From Thiohalorhabdus sp. Cl-TMA (GTDB lineage Bacteria > Pseudomonadota > Gammaproteobacteria > Thiohalorhabdales > Thiohalorhabdaceae): a stretch of 64,000 nucleotides of DNA. The stretch covers positions 1 through 64,000 of the forward strand of contig NZ_JBGUAW010000013.1 in assembly GCF_041821045.1 (NCBI RefSeq), written 5' to 3'. Position 1 is the first letter of the stretch, and every line of letters starts with the position of its first letter. A model generated the notes under the pieces. That model saw only the letters and a list, made by a program, of their open reading frames with translations, made no database searches and was not told the origin of the DNA. Below are positions 35,276 to 43,259 of the stretch, piece after piece. The translations under genes were made by a program, and so were the position numbers.

Positions 35276-35304
35276 TTGTCGATATCACCCTGTCATCTGT
35301 CGAT
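35271..35304. promoter_or_regulatory. Direct repeats 21 bp apart, candidate AraC-type operator
   Basis: GTCATTTGTCGAT (35271-35283) and GTCATCTGTCGAT (35292-35304) match at 12 of 13 positions with a centre spacing of exactly 21 bp, two helical turns. AraC-family proteins usually bind such same-face direct repeats. The left repeat covers the regulator's ATG; the pair lies 77 bp upstream of the hydrolase start. Confidence 0.65.
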
Positions 35305-35380
35305 CCTGCCACTTCGAATAGAGGCCCTACCTGCCGAAAATGCCGACATCATCCAAGCCAACAGCAGAAAGGAAGCTTCC

Positions 35381-35926
35381 ATGGGCAAGCGCGCCACTCT
35401 CGTCGTCGACATTCAGAACGAATACTTCCCCGGGGGCAAGCTCCCCCTGCTGGGTATCGAGGCGGCGGCCGCCAACGCCGCCCGCGTGATCGAAGCCGCC
35501 CGCGACCGGGGCGAACGGCTGATCCACATCCACCACGAGATGCCGGACCCCGACGCGCCGATCTTCACGCCGGGAACAGCAGGTGTGGAGATCCACGAAT
35601 CGGTACGGCCCAATGACGGGGAGCCGGTCATTCTCAAGAACCATCCAAACGCGTTTTTGAGCACGGACCTGAAAGAACGGTTGGATCAAGAAGCCATCGC
35701 GGAAGTGGTCGTGGTAGGCGCCATGAGCCATATGTGCGTGGAGGCGACGACCCGCGCCGCCAGCGACTTGGGATACCGGGGGACAGTAATTCACGACGCC
35801 TGCGCCACCATGGATCTGACATTCAATGGCGAGACCGCCCCGGCCTCCCACGTTCACGCCACGGCCATGGCCGCGCTGGCATTCGCCTATGCCTCCATCC
35901 AGAGCGTGGAGGAATTCCTCGCCTGA
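35381..35926 (+). CDS. Cysteine hydrolase, isochorismatase-like family
   Basis: An isochorismatase-fold hydrolase of 181 residues. The catalytic triad is visible: Asp in TLVVDIQNEYFPGGKL, Lys in VILKNHPNAF, and the nucleophilic Cys in VVGAMSHMCVEATTRAASD, preceded by the usual cis-peptide region. Relatives hydrolyse amides such as nicotinamide, N-carbamoyl compounds or isochorismate; the substrate is not evident. The ATG at 35381 has a good SD (AAAGGAAG). It is probably controlled by the divergent GlxA-type regulator through the 21-bp-spaced repeats. The pair resembles regulator/detoxifying-hydrolase modules seen in many proteobacteria. Confidence 0.93.
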   Translation: MGKRATLVVDIQNEYFPGGKLPLLGIEAAAANAARVIEAARDRGERLIHIHHEMPDPDAPIFTPGTAGVEIHESVRPNDGEPVILKNHPNAFLSTDLKERLDQEAIAEVVVVGAMSHMCVEATTRAASDLGYRGTVIHDACATMDLTFNGETAPASHVHATAMAALAFAYASIQSVEEFLA

Positions 35927-35941
35927 CAACCGACTGGACAT

Positions 35942-36967
35942 CCCTTGCGGTCCGTGTCCAGAGCCGGGACAATGGGAACGTTCTCTTTTCGTTTTCAAAG
36001 CGGGCCGTTGGGACCCTCCCCCATGGACCACGATCAAAACTTCAAGAACCTGATCCTCGACTACCCGGAGCAGGCCCTGGCCTTTTTCGCTCCGGAGGAG
36101 GCCGCGGGCCTGGATGCCGCGGCCCGCGTCCTGCCCATTCGCCAGGAGCAGATCAAGGACCGCCTGAGCGACCGCTTCCGGGCGCTCGACATCCCGCTGC
36201 TGGGGGAATGGCCGGACGGCCAGCGGGCCCTGTTGCTGTTCGTCATCGAGGAGGAGACCGATCCGCGGCGGTTCTCGCCGCACCGTCTGGCCCGCTACTG
36301 CCTGGATCTCGCCGAGCTGTTCGAGACGGACCGGGTCGTGCCCGTGGTGGTATTTTTGCATAAGGGGGCGCGGGCCGGGCCCCTCCGCCTCGGCGGGGAC
36401 CGGCATACCTACCTGGATTTTCGCTACCTGGCCTGTCCCCTGGCCGAGCTCCCCTTCGAGCGGTTCCGTGCCAGCGACAACCTGGTGGCCCGGCTGAACC
36501 TGCCGAATATGGCCTATCCCGCCACCGCCAAGCTCACCGTCTACCACGCGGCCTTCCAAGGCCTGCTGCAGCTGGAGCCCGACCCCGACCGCCAGGCCAA
36601 GTATCTGGATTTCGTGGACCTGTATGCGGCACTTACCCCCGAAGAACTGGCAGAATACCGGCAGCACTATCCCGAGGAGGTGGAAGCCATGACCACGTTC
36701 GCCGAGCGGCATCGCAAGGAAGGCCTCGAACAGGGCCTCGAACAGGGCCTCGAGCAAGGCCTCGAACAGGGGATTGAACAAGGTATCGAGCAGGGCATGA
36801 AGAAGGGGGAGCGCGCCGTGCTACTGCGCCTCATCGAGCGCAAGTTCGGCCCGGAGGCGGCCGCCGCCCACCGGACCCGCATCGAGCACGCGGATCCCGA
36901 CACGCTGCTCGCCTGGTCGGACAACCTCCTGACCGCGGAGTCCGTCGAGGAGGTCTTCCGGGAATAG
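35942..36967 (+). repeat. 1-kb dispersed direct repeat, copy A
   Basis: Includes the Rpn-like gene and about 80 bp upstream (AACGTTCTCTTTTCGTTTTC is shared). Near-identical to copy B at 55639-56671, in the same orientation about 19.7 kb away. Confidence 0.85.
36023..36967 (+). CDS. Rpn family (YhgA-like) putative nuclease with DUF4351, copy A
   Basis: A 314-residue protein. The N-terminal part resembles the Rpn/PD-(D/E)XK family: ALLLFVIEEETDPRRFSPHR followed by LARYCLDLAELFE corresponds to the family's strand-E-x-E/Q region. Middle motifs include HTYLDFRYLACPLAELPFER. Near residue 230 a helix of GLEQ/GIEQ tetrapeptide repeats (12-bp units) leads to a C-terminal DUF4351 segment (LLRLIERKFGPEAAAAHRTR). 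Rpn proteins are recombination-promoting nucleases, often mobile and multicopy. The start is the ATG at 36023 because the same ATG is conserved in copy B. It lies 97 bp after the cysteine hydrolase gene on the same strand. Confidence 0.88.
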   Translation: MDHDQNFKNLILDYPEQALAFFAPEEAAGLDAAARVLPIRQEQIKDRLSDRFRALDIPLLGEWPDGQRALLLFVIEEETDPRRFSPHRLARYCLDLAELFETDRVVPVVVFLHKGARAGPLRLGGDRHTYLDFRYLACPLAELPFERFRASDNLVARLNLPNMAYPATAKLTVYHAAFQGLLQLEPDPDRQAKYLDFVDLYAALTPEELAEYRQHYPEEVEAMTTFAERHRKEGLEQGLEQGLEQGLEQGIEQGIEQGMKKGERAVLLRLIERKFGPEAAAAHRTRIEHADPDTLLAWSDNLLTAESVEEVFRE

Positions 36968-37204
36968 TCGGGCGACAACATCTGCCAACCGGAAGGGCAC
37001 CGAGTGGGCGACGTGCTCCCTCAGGTACCAAGCCCTTCAAGGGGGGCTGGGTTAGGTGGTTGCCACTGAGAAGACCGCCCCAAATTCCAGCGGATTTTCA
37101 TTCAGGGAGCGCTGCTTGCGCTCCGTAGCTGACTGTCCAATCCAACGGCTTTCCGCCACGCACTTGGCGCTTAGAACCAGCCCCCCGACCAAAACCGGTC
37201 CACG

Positions 37205-38344
37205 CTACTGGGCCCGCGCCCGGCTCGCCGCTGCCAGCTCCCCGCCATGATTCGGTGCTTCGGCATGGGCCACACCCGCTGTCTCTTGGCCCTTGGACGA
37301 GCTCGCCGCCCGCGGCGGCTCCGGTCTTGCCGTCCCATGGTCTTCCGCAGCGGGGAAGAGCGCCAGCGGGTGACCGGCGGTGATGGCGACCCGGACGGGG
37401 TCCCCGGGCTCGAAGCGGGCTTCGTGGTTGGTGCGGATCTTCACCCGGGGGCCGCTCCGCAGGTCCACGCCGAACAGCCGGGTGCCGCCCTCGTAGCGGG
37501 CCCAGGCCACCACGCCGTTACCGTCCTCCGCCGCCTCCAGGCCCAGATCGTCGGGCCGCGCCAGCGCCTCGACGGCCCCTTCCCCGCCGTTTCCGGGCAC
37601 CTGACCGAGCGCAGTGGCTACGAGGCCCTTACCGGCCTGGCCGGGCAGGAACGAGGCCTCGCCCAGGAACTCGGCCACGAAGCGCGTGGCGGGCGCCCGG
37701 AAGCACTCCTCGGGCAGGTCGAGCTGCTCCAGCTCGCCGTCCCGCATGATCCCCACCCGGTCGCCGATGGACAAAGCCTCGGCCTGGTCGTGGGTCACCC
37801 AGACGGCCGGGACCCCGGCCTCCTTGAGGGCGCTCCGGATCTCCCAGCGCAGGCTGTCCTTGAGGGAGGCGTCGAGGTTGGAAAGCGGCTCGTCGAGGAG
37901 GACGAGCTCCGGCTGGTGCGCCAGACAGCGCGCCAGGGCCACCCGCTGCTTCTGGCCGCCGGAGAGGTTCTCCGGGTAGGCGTCCCGGTGCGCGGCCAGA
38001 CCGAGCCATTCCAGCCAATGCTCCACCGGGTCGGAGCGCTTGAGCCGGAACCCCACGTTCTGGGCCACGGTCAGGTGGGGGAACAGGGCGAAATCCTGGA
38101 ACACCAGGCCGGTATTGCGCTGCTCCGGGGGCGTGAAGACCCCACCGCTCACCTCCCGACCGTTGATGCGCACCGTCCCCCCGCTCGGGTCCTCTAGGCC
38201 GGCCACCACGCGCAGGGTGGTGGTCTTGCCGCAGCCCGTGGGGCCCAGGAGGGTGACGATCTCTCCCGGGGCGGCGGTGAGGCTCAGGTTCCGGACCGCC
38301 ACCGCGTCGCCGTAGGACACGTTGAGGTTGTGGATCTCCAGCAT
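37205..38344 (-). CDS. fbpC: Iron(III)-type ABC transporter ATP-binding protein
   Basis: A 379-residue ABC ATPase. Walker A is LLGPTGCGKTTTLRVVAG, the Q-loop is NTGLVFQDFALFPH, the signature is NLSGGQKQRVALARCLAHQP, Walker B is LVLLDEPLSNLDASLKDSLR, and the switch His is in VPAVWVTHDQAEAL. A C-terminal regulatory domain (about residues 240-350) follows. It couples ATP hydrolysis to the adjacent two-domain permease and periplasmic binding protein (14 bp between genes). This subclass (FbpC/PotA-like) normally serves iron(III), thiamine or polyamines; the neighbourhood favours iron. It is the last gene of the operon and has a Ser/Glu-rich tail beyond residue 350. Confidence 0.9.
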   Translation of the reverse strand: MLEIHNLNVSYGDAVAVRNLSLTAAPGEIVTLLGPTGCGKTTTLRVVAGLEDPSGGTVRINGREVSGGVFTPPEQRNTGLVFQDFALFPHLTVAQNVGFRLKRSDPVEHWLEWLGLAAHRDAYPENLSGGQKQRVALARCLAHQPELVLLDEPLSNLDASLKDSLRWEIRSALKEAGVPAVWVTHDQAEALSIGDRVGIMRDGELEQLDLPEECFRAPATRFVAEFLGEASFLPGQAGKGLVATALGQVPGNGGEGAVEALARPDDLGLEAAEDGNGVVAWARYEGGTRLFGVDLRSGPRVKIRTNHEARFEPGDPVRVAITAGHPLALFPAAEDHGTARPEPPRAASSSKGQETAGVAHAEAPNHGGELAAASRARAQ

Positions 38345-38358
38345 GCGAGTTTCCTTGT

Positions 38359-39861
38359 TCAGAGAAGGCCGGGCTGCCGCTTTTCACCCCGGAGCATCAC
38401 CACCACGGCGGCTCCGGAGACGAGCACCAGCAGCAGGGCGGGCACCGCGCCGCGGCCGAAGTAGCCGGCCTCGTAGACCTGCCACAGGTGGGTGGCGAGG
38501 GTTTCGAAGCCGGTGGGCCGCAGCAGTAGCGTGGCGGGCAGCTCGCGCATGGCCTCCAGGAAGACCAGGGCGCCGGCGGCCAGCAGGCCCGGCAGGATCA
38601 GCGGCAGGGTGACGCGTCGGAAGGCCTCCCCCGGAGAAGCGCCCAGGAGCCGGGCGGCCCCCACCAAGCGGTTCTCCGAGCGCTCCAGGGGGGCCCGGAT
38701 ATTGCCCACCGCCAGGGGCAGAAACCGCACCACGTAGGCGAAAACCAGCAAGGCCAGGGACTGGTAGAGGAAGTCCACATACAGCCCCACCACCACCAGG
38801 GCCGTGCCCAGGACGATCCCGGGAACGCCAAATCCCAGATAGGCCGCCCGCTCCAGCATCCGGCCCAGCCGCCCGGTGGTGGCGGCATAGGCCACCGGCA
38901 GGGCCGCCGCCACCGCCGCCAGGGCCGCCAGCAGGGAGGCCGATGCCGAGTTGAACAGGATGCCGGGCTCGAAATCGCCCATGCCCTCCCGGGCCAGCCA
39001 CAGGCCGAATACGCCCACCGGCATGCCGATGGCCGCCGCCAGCACCACCACCACACCGGTCAAGGAGGCCGCCTTGCCGCCCCGCCCGAGGCGGAGCAGC
39101 GGCGGCCGGCCGGGCGCCTCGCGCACCGCGCCCACCCGTGATTCCAGGAACAGCACCACCGCCACCAGCGCCAGCAGGGCGATGGACAGCAGGGCCGCCC
39201 GATCGAGCCCGAAGGCGTTGTACTCCACGTAGATCACCCGGGTGAAGGTGTCCACCCGCATGATGGCCGGCGTGCCGAAATCCGACAGGGTATACAGCGC
39301 CACCAGCAGCGCCCCCGCCGCCACGCTGTTCTTCACCCTGGGCAGCACCACCCGCAGCAGGGCCTCACGCAGCGGCATTCCCAGCGTCCGCGCCGCCTCC
39401 AGCGTGCTGGCGTCCAGATTGCGGAGGGCCGCCCGGGTGGCCAGCAGCACGAACGGAAAGGTATAGAGGGTCATGACCAGGGTGGCCCCGGCCAGGCCGT
39501 CCATGTTGGGCCAGGGCAGGCCCGTCAGCTCACTCAGCTCCCCGCCGCGGCCGAAGGCCGCGAAAAAGGCGAAGGCGCCCAGGTAGCTGGGAATGGCCAG
39601 CGGAGCGGCCAGCAGCCCGGTCCAGACACCGCGCCCTGGGAGGTCGGTATACGCCGTGAGGAAGGCCAGGGGCACGCCGAGCAGGACGGCGCCGATCACG
39701 GTGAGGCCGGTGAGCAGGAAGGAGTTAACGGCCACCTCCACCAGGCGGCCGCCCAGGGCCACGTCGGCGCCCACGCCCATGCCCAGCAGCACCGCCACCG
39801 GGGTCAGGGCGGCCGCCGCTACCAGGGCACTCAGCCCGATGATGATCGGTGCTCGCCTCAC
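38359..39861 (-). CDS. fbpB: Iron(III)-type ABC transporter permease (two-domain)
   Basis: A 500-residue integral membrane protein with about twelve helices in two homologous halves of the FbpB type. Each half has an EAA-like coupling loop: the first is NLDASTLEAARTLGMPLREA (followed by LLRVVLPRVKNSV), the second is RSENRLVGAARLLGASPGEA (followed by FRRVTLPLILPG). Helices include PLAIPSYLGAFAFFAAFGRG and VPGIVLGTALVVVGLYVDFL. It forms the channel for substrate delivered by the upstream binding protein; its start overlaps that gene by 4 bp (ATGA), and the ATPase gene follows 14 bp later. Confidence 0.92.
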   Translation of the reverse strand: MRRAPIIIGLSALVAAAALTPVAVLLGMGVGADVALGGRLVEVAVNSFLLTGLTVIGAVLLGVPLAFLTAYTDLPGRGVWTGLLAAPLAIPSYLGAFAFFAAFGRGGELSELTGLPWPNMDGLAGATLVMTLYTFPFVLLATRAALRNLDASTLEAARTLGMPLREALLRVVLPRVKNSVAAGALLVALYTLSDFGTPAIMRVDTFTRVIYVEYNAFGLDRAALLSIALLALVAVVLFLESRVGAVREAPGRPPLLRLGRGGKAASLTGVVVVLAAAIGMPVGVFGLWLAREGMGDFEPGILFNSASASLLAALAAVAAALPVAYAATTGRLGRMLERAAYLGFGVPGIVLGTALVVVGLYVDFLYQSLALLVFAYVVRFLPLAVGNIRAPLERSENRLVGAARLLGASPGEAFRRVTLPLILPGLLAAGALVFLEAMRELPATLLLRPTGFETLATHLWQVYEAGYFGRGAVPALLLVLVSGAAVVVMLRGEKRQPGLL

Positions 39862-40904
39862 AGCACCCCCGCCCGGCGCATGAGCTCCAACGTGGGCTGC
39901 AGATTCCCCAGCCGGGTGAGATCCAGCTGCGGCGGATTGATGCGCTCCAGGGCAGGTACGCCTTCCGGCGTGGGCACGCCTGGCACCAACGGGATCTCAT
40001 AGCCCTCCCGGGCCAGGTAGGACTGCACCTCGCGGGACTGCAAGTAGCGCACGAAATTCACCGCTGTCTGTCCGGGGCTCAGCAAGGCGACCCCGGAGGT
40101 GTTGATCAGGCTGCCCGCGTCCCCGCGGGTATAGGCCAGGGCGAGGTTCATGTCCGGCTTACCGGCCTTGAGTCGCAGGGTGTAGTAATGGTTGGCGAGG
40201 CTCAGGTCCACCTCCCCTTGCGCTGCCGCCATGACCGCGCCCAGCTCCCCGGCGTACTCCCGGGCCTTGGGCTTCATGGCCCGCAGCCATTCCAGCGTGG
40301 CCTGGTCGCCCTCCAGGATCCGCATGGCGGTCACGAAGGACTGGAACGCACCGTAGGCCGGTGCCCACCCCACCCGGAAGTTCCGCTCGGGGAGGGCCAT
40401 GATGTCCTCGGGAATGTCCGCAGGAGTCAGGCGCTCGGTGTTGTAGGCCACGGTCCGGACCCGCCCCGTCACCGGGGCCAGGGACTCGAACCGGAACGGC
40501 TTCATCACCCGGTTGCGGAGGTCGGACGGGATCTCCCGGGCCAGGCCCTGGTCGATCACCCGCCCTAGCGAGCTGGCGTCGATGGACCAGAACAGGTCCG
40601 CCCGGGCCCCGCCGCGCTTGCCCTCCTCCACCAGGGTATTGGCCAGGGCCGAGGACGGCCCCCGCCGCACCTCGAGGTTGAGGTCGGGATTTCGCTTGCG
40701 GATGGCCTCGACGACGTCGGAATAGAGCCCCCCCTCGCCGCGGCCCAGATAGACGGTCAGGTCACCGGCCAGCTCGGGCAGCTTCTCCACGGAAAGAGCC
40801 GGCGGCGCATCCGCCCCGCCCTCGCCGGAACAGCCCGTGAGGATGCCCGAGGTGCCGAGCACGCCGAGGGCCGATGCGCCTTGCAGGAAGGCTCGACGGT
40901 CCAT
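39858..40904 (-). CDS. fbpA: Iron(III)-type ABC transporter substrate-binding protein
   Basis: A 348-residue periplasmic binding protein. The N-terminus MDRRAFLQGASALGVLG resembles a Tat signal, and GILTGCSG is a lipobox, so it is probably a lipidated protein. The fold belongs to the ferric-binding group: LTVYLGRGEGGLYSDVVEAI near the start, VRTVAYNTERLTPADIPEDI and LANHYYTLRLKAGKP, with a tyrosine pair where FbpA binds iron. It ends with MRRAGVL. It is immediately downstream of the FTR1-like periplasmic gene (1 bp) and overlaps the permease gene by 4 bp. Tyr-based coordination makes iron(III) the most likely cargo. Confidence 0.9.
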   Translation of the reverse strand: MDRRAFLQGASALGVLGTSGILTGCSGEGGADAPPALSVEKLPELAGDLTVYLGRGEGGLYSDVVEAIRKRNPDLNLEVRRGPSSALANTLVEEGKRGGARADLFWSIDASSLGRVIDQGLAREIPSDLRNRVMKPFRFESLAPVTGRVRTVAYNTERLTPADIPEDIMALPERNFRVGWAPAYGAFQSFVTAMRILEGDQATLEWLRAMKPKAREYAGELGAVMAAAQGEVDLSLANHYYTLRLKAGKPDMNLALAYTRGDAGSLINTSGVALLSPGQTAVNFVRYLQSREVQSYLAREGYEIPLVPGVPTPEGVPALERINPPQLDLTRLGNLQPTLELMRRAGVL

Positions 40905-40905
40905 G

Positions 40906-41721
40906 CTAGAAAACCTCGCTGTCGCCCTGATCGGCCTGCTTCAGGATTTCCTCGGACTTCATGAGGGCCTGCTTCATCGACTCCACCTTGCTCCGCACCC
41001 GGTCCACGGGCGCGCCTTCGTTGATCAAGCCCGGCAGCTCGGCATTGAAGGCCTCCTCGAGCTGGACGACGAGCTCCGGATCCTGCTCGATCAATCCGCC
41101 CTCGAGCCCTTCGAACTCATTGAAGTAGGCGTCGCGGATCAGGGCCTTGGCCTCCCGCTTGTTGCCCTCGGCATAGTCCGACACCGCGTGGTCCAGGTGC
41201 TCCCGGATGCGGTCAAAGGAGGCTGCCGGACCATGGGCCTCGGACTCCTCGCGGCCGTGGTCCGAGTGCATGTCCGTCCCGTCCTTAAGGTTGGCCCGCA
41301 GCTTGATGCCGCCCAGTCCCTGGTTGAGGGCAGCCGTCACCCGCGCCGCCTGCTTGCGCACCGCCTCGGGGCCCTCGTCTTTCTTGACGGCCTGGCGGAG
41401 ACCGCTAATGGCCTGCCAGATGGGCGGATACAGGGGGGTCGCCACCTCTTCGACCGCCGCATGATACTTCACGGATTTCCAGGCATCCACAAAGCCCTCG
41501 ACCTTATCGGAGACGTCCTGCCCCTCGGCGTAGGTCGCGGCAAGCGCTTCCAGCTGCCCGGTCAGCTTGCGGACCCCCGCTTCGTAATCGTCAATATGCT
41601 CCCGGAACTCCTCGACGTGCTCGCCCTTTTCTCCGTGGCCGAAGGCCAGGGAGGGCACCAGCAGGGCGCCTGTCAGCAGGGCGCCCACCAGTAACGGAAA
41701 ACCACCGGTCTTTTTCGTCAT
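40906..41721 (-). CDS. Periplasmic helical protein resembling the FTR1 N-terminal domain
   Basis: A 271-residue secreted helical protein. The signal peptide is GALLTGALLVPSLAFG, after which the mature part starts HGEKGEHVEEF. The C-terminal half carries AYFNEFEGLEGGLIEQDPEL and LEEAFNAELPGLI, similar to the periplasmic segment of FTR1-type high-affinity iron permeases, but no permease helices follow. It also has a His/Glu-rich patch (DMHSDHGREESEAHG) that could bind metal. The ATG at 41721 has GAGG 7 nt upstream. It is the first gene before fbpABC (1 bp from fbpA), so it may capture or oxidise iron for the ABC system. Imelysin-like ancestry is another possibility. Confidence 0.75.
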   Translation of the reverse strand: MTKKTGGFPLLVGALLTGALLVPSLAFGHGEKGEHVEEFREHIDDYEAGVRKLTGQLEALAATYAEGQDVSDKVEGFVDAWKSVKYHAAVEEVATPLYPPIWQAISGLRQAVKKDEGPEAVRKQAARVTAALNQGLGGIKLRANLKDGTDMHSDHGREESEAHGPAASFDRIREHLDHAVSDYAEGNKREAKALIRDAYFNEFEGLEGGLIEQDPELVVQLEEAFNAELPGLINEGAPVDRVRSKVESMKQALMKSEEILKQADQGDSEVF

Positions 41722-41760
41722 GCCTGAACCTCGTGGAATGCAGCGGTACATTTTCGGAAA

Positions 41761-41775
41761 CAAAACTCATTTTCA
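41761..41775. promoter_or_regulatory. Weak Fur-box-like site before the iron ABC operon
   Basis: On the minus strand TGAAAATGAGTTTTG matches 10 of 15 positions of TGATAATNATTATCA and lies 39 bp before the first gene of the operon in an AT-rich patch. Suggestive because the operon is an iron importer, but weak by sequence alone. Confidence 0.3.
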
Positions 41776-41904
41776 CTATATTGTAAACCTTAACCGGAGG
41801 AAGGTCTTGCATCAGACCCCTTCGCATTTCGGGGTATGGAAAACGCCGAGGATCCGAGCTAACCAGCCCGACCCTGTTCTGGAAGCGCGGGACTATTGAC
41901 CTGG

Positions 41905-43245
41905 TCAACTCCTTGGAGTAGGCCTACTCAGAGGACCAAAGTCCCGGAGGTACGCATGAAAATCATCGATAGCCAAGCGGCCCAAACCCACCTGTTCCGC
42001 CTCTTGGAAGAGGTACAAAAGGGCGATTCCTTTATCATCGCCAAGGCGGGGAGGCCCGTCGCCCGGGTAACCAGCGTGGAGGCGCCGCAGCCCGTCCAGA
42101 CCGGACGGCTCGGCTTCATGGCCGGACAGATAGCCGTACCGGAGGATTTCGACCGCATGGGAGAAGAAAAGATGCGCTCCCTGTTCCGAGCAGGCGCCGA
42201 CTCCTGAACCCCAAGGTAGCGAGGTATTCCGTTCCGGTCCGGATGATCTGAGCATTGAGCCCGGGGGTAGGCGTAGGCCCCGGGCGCTAGCAGCGCCCCA
42301 CGAACAGCAGCCCGCCCGCTTGGCGCGGGCCTTCACCTTAGAGACGCAGGCCGCCACTTCCTCCTGGCTGCGGAAACGCCCGGGTGGAACCGGGATGGCG
42401 CCGATGGAGAGCCCCACTCCCGAAGCACCCCCCTGCCTTCCCCAAGGCCCGGAACGCTCGGAAGCCCCGTGTACTGCGTCCGGCTCCCGACGGGACCAGC
42501 GGCAGACCTCCCGTTGGAACCGCCGCCGGATCCGCTCGCAGACCGCCCGCCGGGCCCCGCCGGTCAGGACCAGGAGGAAGTCGTCTCCGCCGATGTGCCC
42601 CACGAAGTCCCGGTACGGATTCGTCTCCGCGGTCAGAAGCCGGCTCAGCCAACGTATGAGCGCATCGCCGCACCCGAAGCCGTAGGCGTCGTTGAAGGAC
42701 TTGAAGCCGTCCAGATCCGCGTAGGCCACGGCAAACTCCCGGCCCGCGGCGAGCAAGCGCTCTATCTCCTCCGCGATGGGAACGTTGCCCGGCAGCCCGG
42801 TTAGCGGGCTGGCGTGGCGGGCGCGGTGGAGCTGGCGGTCCGTGAGCCGGCCCAGGAGGTCCACCAGGGTGACAATGCCCAGATAGCTTCCCTCCTCCCG
42901 GGTGACGATGACGGCATCCGACCGGTCCGCCGGCCCGGTCCCATCGGCAACCAGCCGGCCCAGCGTCTCCACCGGAATCTCCCGGGAAACGATGCGGGGC
43001 TCGGGATCCATGGCGCCGCGGACGGGCGCGGAATGCCGGGCCTCGCAGATCCGGGCCACCCGGTCCATGAGCGACTGGCGCTGGAGCAGACCCACGGGCC
43101 GTGCGTTATCGACCACCGCCACGCTCCCCAGTCCCGTGTCCCCGAGGAATAGCTCGATGGCCTCTTCCATGGAGGTATCGACGGCCAGCCCGGGACGCTC
43201 CCGAACAAGTCCGCTCACCGTTTCAGCCATGGCGTGACTCGTCAT
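41905..43245 (-). CDS. CBS-pair / GGDEF protein, 3' end probably frameshifted
   Basis: A 446-residue frame as it stands. Two CBS domains (about residues 10-65 and 75-130) precede a GGDEF domain (about 140-320): ASPLTGLPGNVPIAEEIERL, VAYADLDGFKSFNDAYGFGC, active-site HIGGDDFLLVL. GGDDF departs from GG(D/E)EF, so cyclase activity is uncertain. The last 115 or so residues (after KVKARAKRAG, about 42315) have no domain character and run antisense to the Phd gene. One extra G in the GGGCGGGC run there would give GLLFVGRC and a stop at 42287-42289, the likely ancestral end. AAGGAGG precedes the ATG in the 14-bp gap from the EAL gene, forming an operon. Confidence 0.8.
   Translation of the reverse strand: MTSHAMAETVSGLVRERPGLAVDTSMEEAIELFLGDTGLGSVAVVDNARPVGLLQRQSLMDRVARICEARHSAPVRGAMDPEPRIVSREIPVETLGRLVADGTGPADRSDAVIVTREEGSYLGIVTLVDLLGRLTDRQLHRARHASPLTGLPGNVPIAEEIERLLAAGREFAVAYADLDGFKSFNDAYGFGCGDALIRWLSRLLTAETNPYRDFVGHIGGDDFLLVLTGGARRAVCERIRRRFQREVCRWSRREPDAVHGASERSGPWGRQGGASGVGLSIGAIPVPPGRFRSQEEVAACVSKVKARAKRAGCCSWGAASARGLRLPPGSMLRSSGPERNTSLPWGSGVGACSEQGAHLFFSHAVEILRYGYLSGHEAEPSGLDGLRRLHAGYPGDGPPRLGDDKGIALLYLFQEAEQVGLGRLAIDDFHAYLRDFGPLSRPTPRS
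41956..42207 (+). CDS. Phd/YefM-type antitoxin without visible toxin
   Basis: An 83-residue antitoxin of the prevent-host-death group: N-terminal MKIIDSQAAQTHLFRLLEEV, then GDSFIIAKAGRPVARVTSV, the Phd DNA-binding fold, and a C-terminal toxin-binding tail with FMAGQIAVPEDFDRMGEE. This tail is typical of antitoxins followed by a VapC/PIN toxin, but downstream (42208-42280) only a short non-coding stretch and a hairpin are found. The SD GGAGG precedes the ATG at 41956. It lies wholly antisense to the readthrough extension of the GGDEF frame. It is an orphan, possibly a solitary regulator or remnant of a lost pair. Confidence 0.85.
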   Translation: MKIIDSQAAQTHLFRLLEEVQKGDSFIIAKAGRPVARVTSVEAPQPVQTGRLGFMAGQIAVPEDFDRMGEEKMRSLFRAGADS

Positions 43246-43259
43246 CTCCAGCTCCCTCC

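Noticed and set aside
35327-36781. 484-codon minus-strand frame across the hydrolase and Rpn-like genes
   Set aside because: It spans two real genes on the other strand. The matching frame at 55694-56482 is the mirror image of the repeat, not evidence of conservation as a gene.
36720-36790. GGCCTCGAACAG tandem repeats considered as a CRISPR array
   Set aside because: Units are 12 bp without spacers and encode a GLEQ-repeat helix within a gene.
42282-42298. GGGCGCT/AGCGCCC hairpin as an independent terminator
   Set aside because: No T tract, and it overlaps the likely ancestral stop of the GGDEF gene, so its role is ambiguous.
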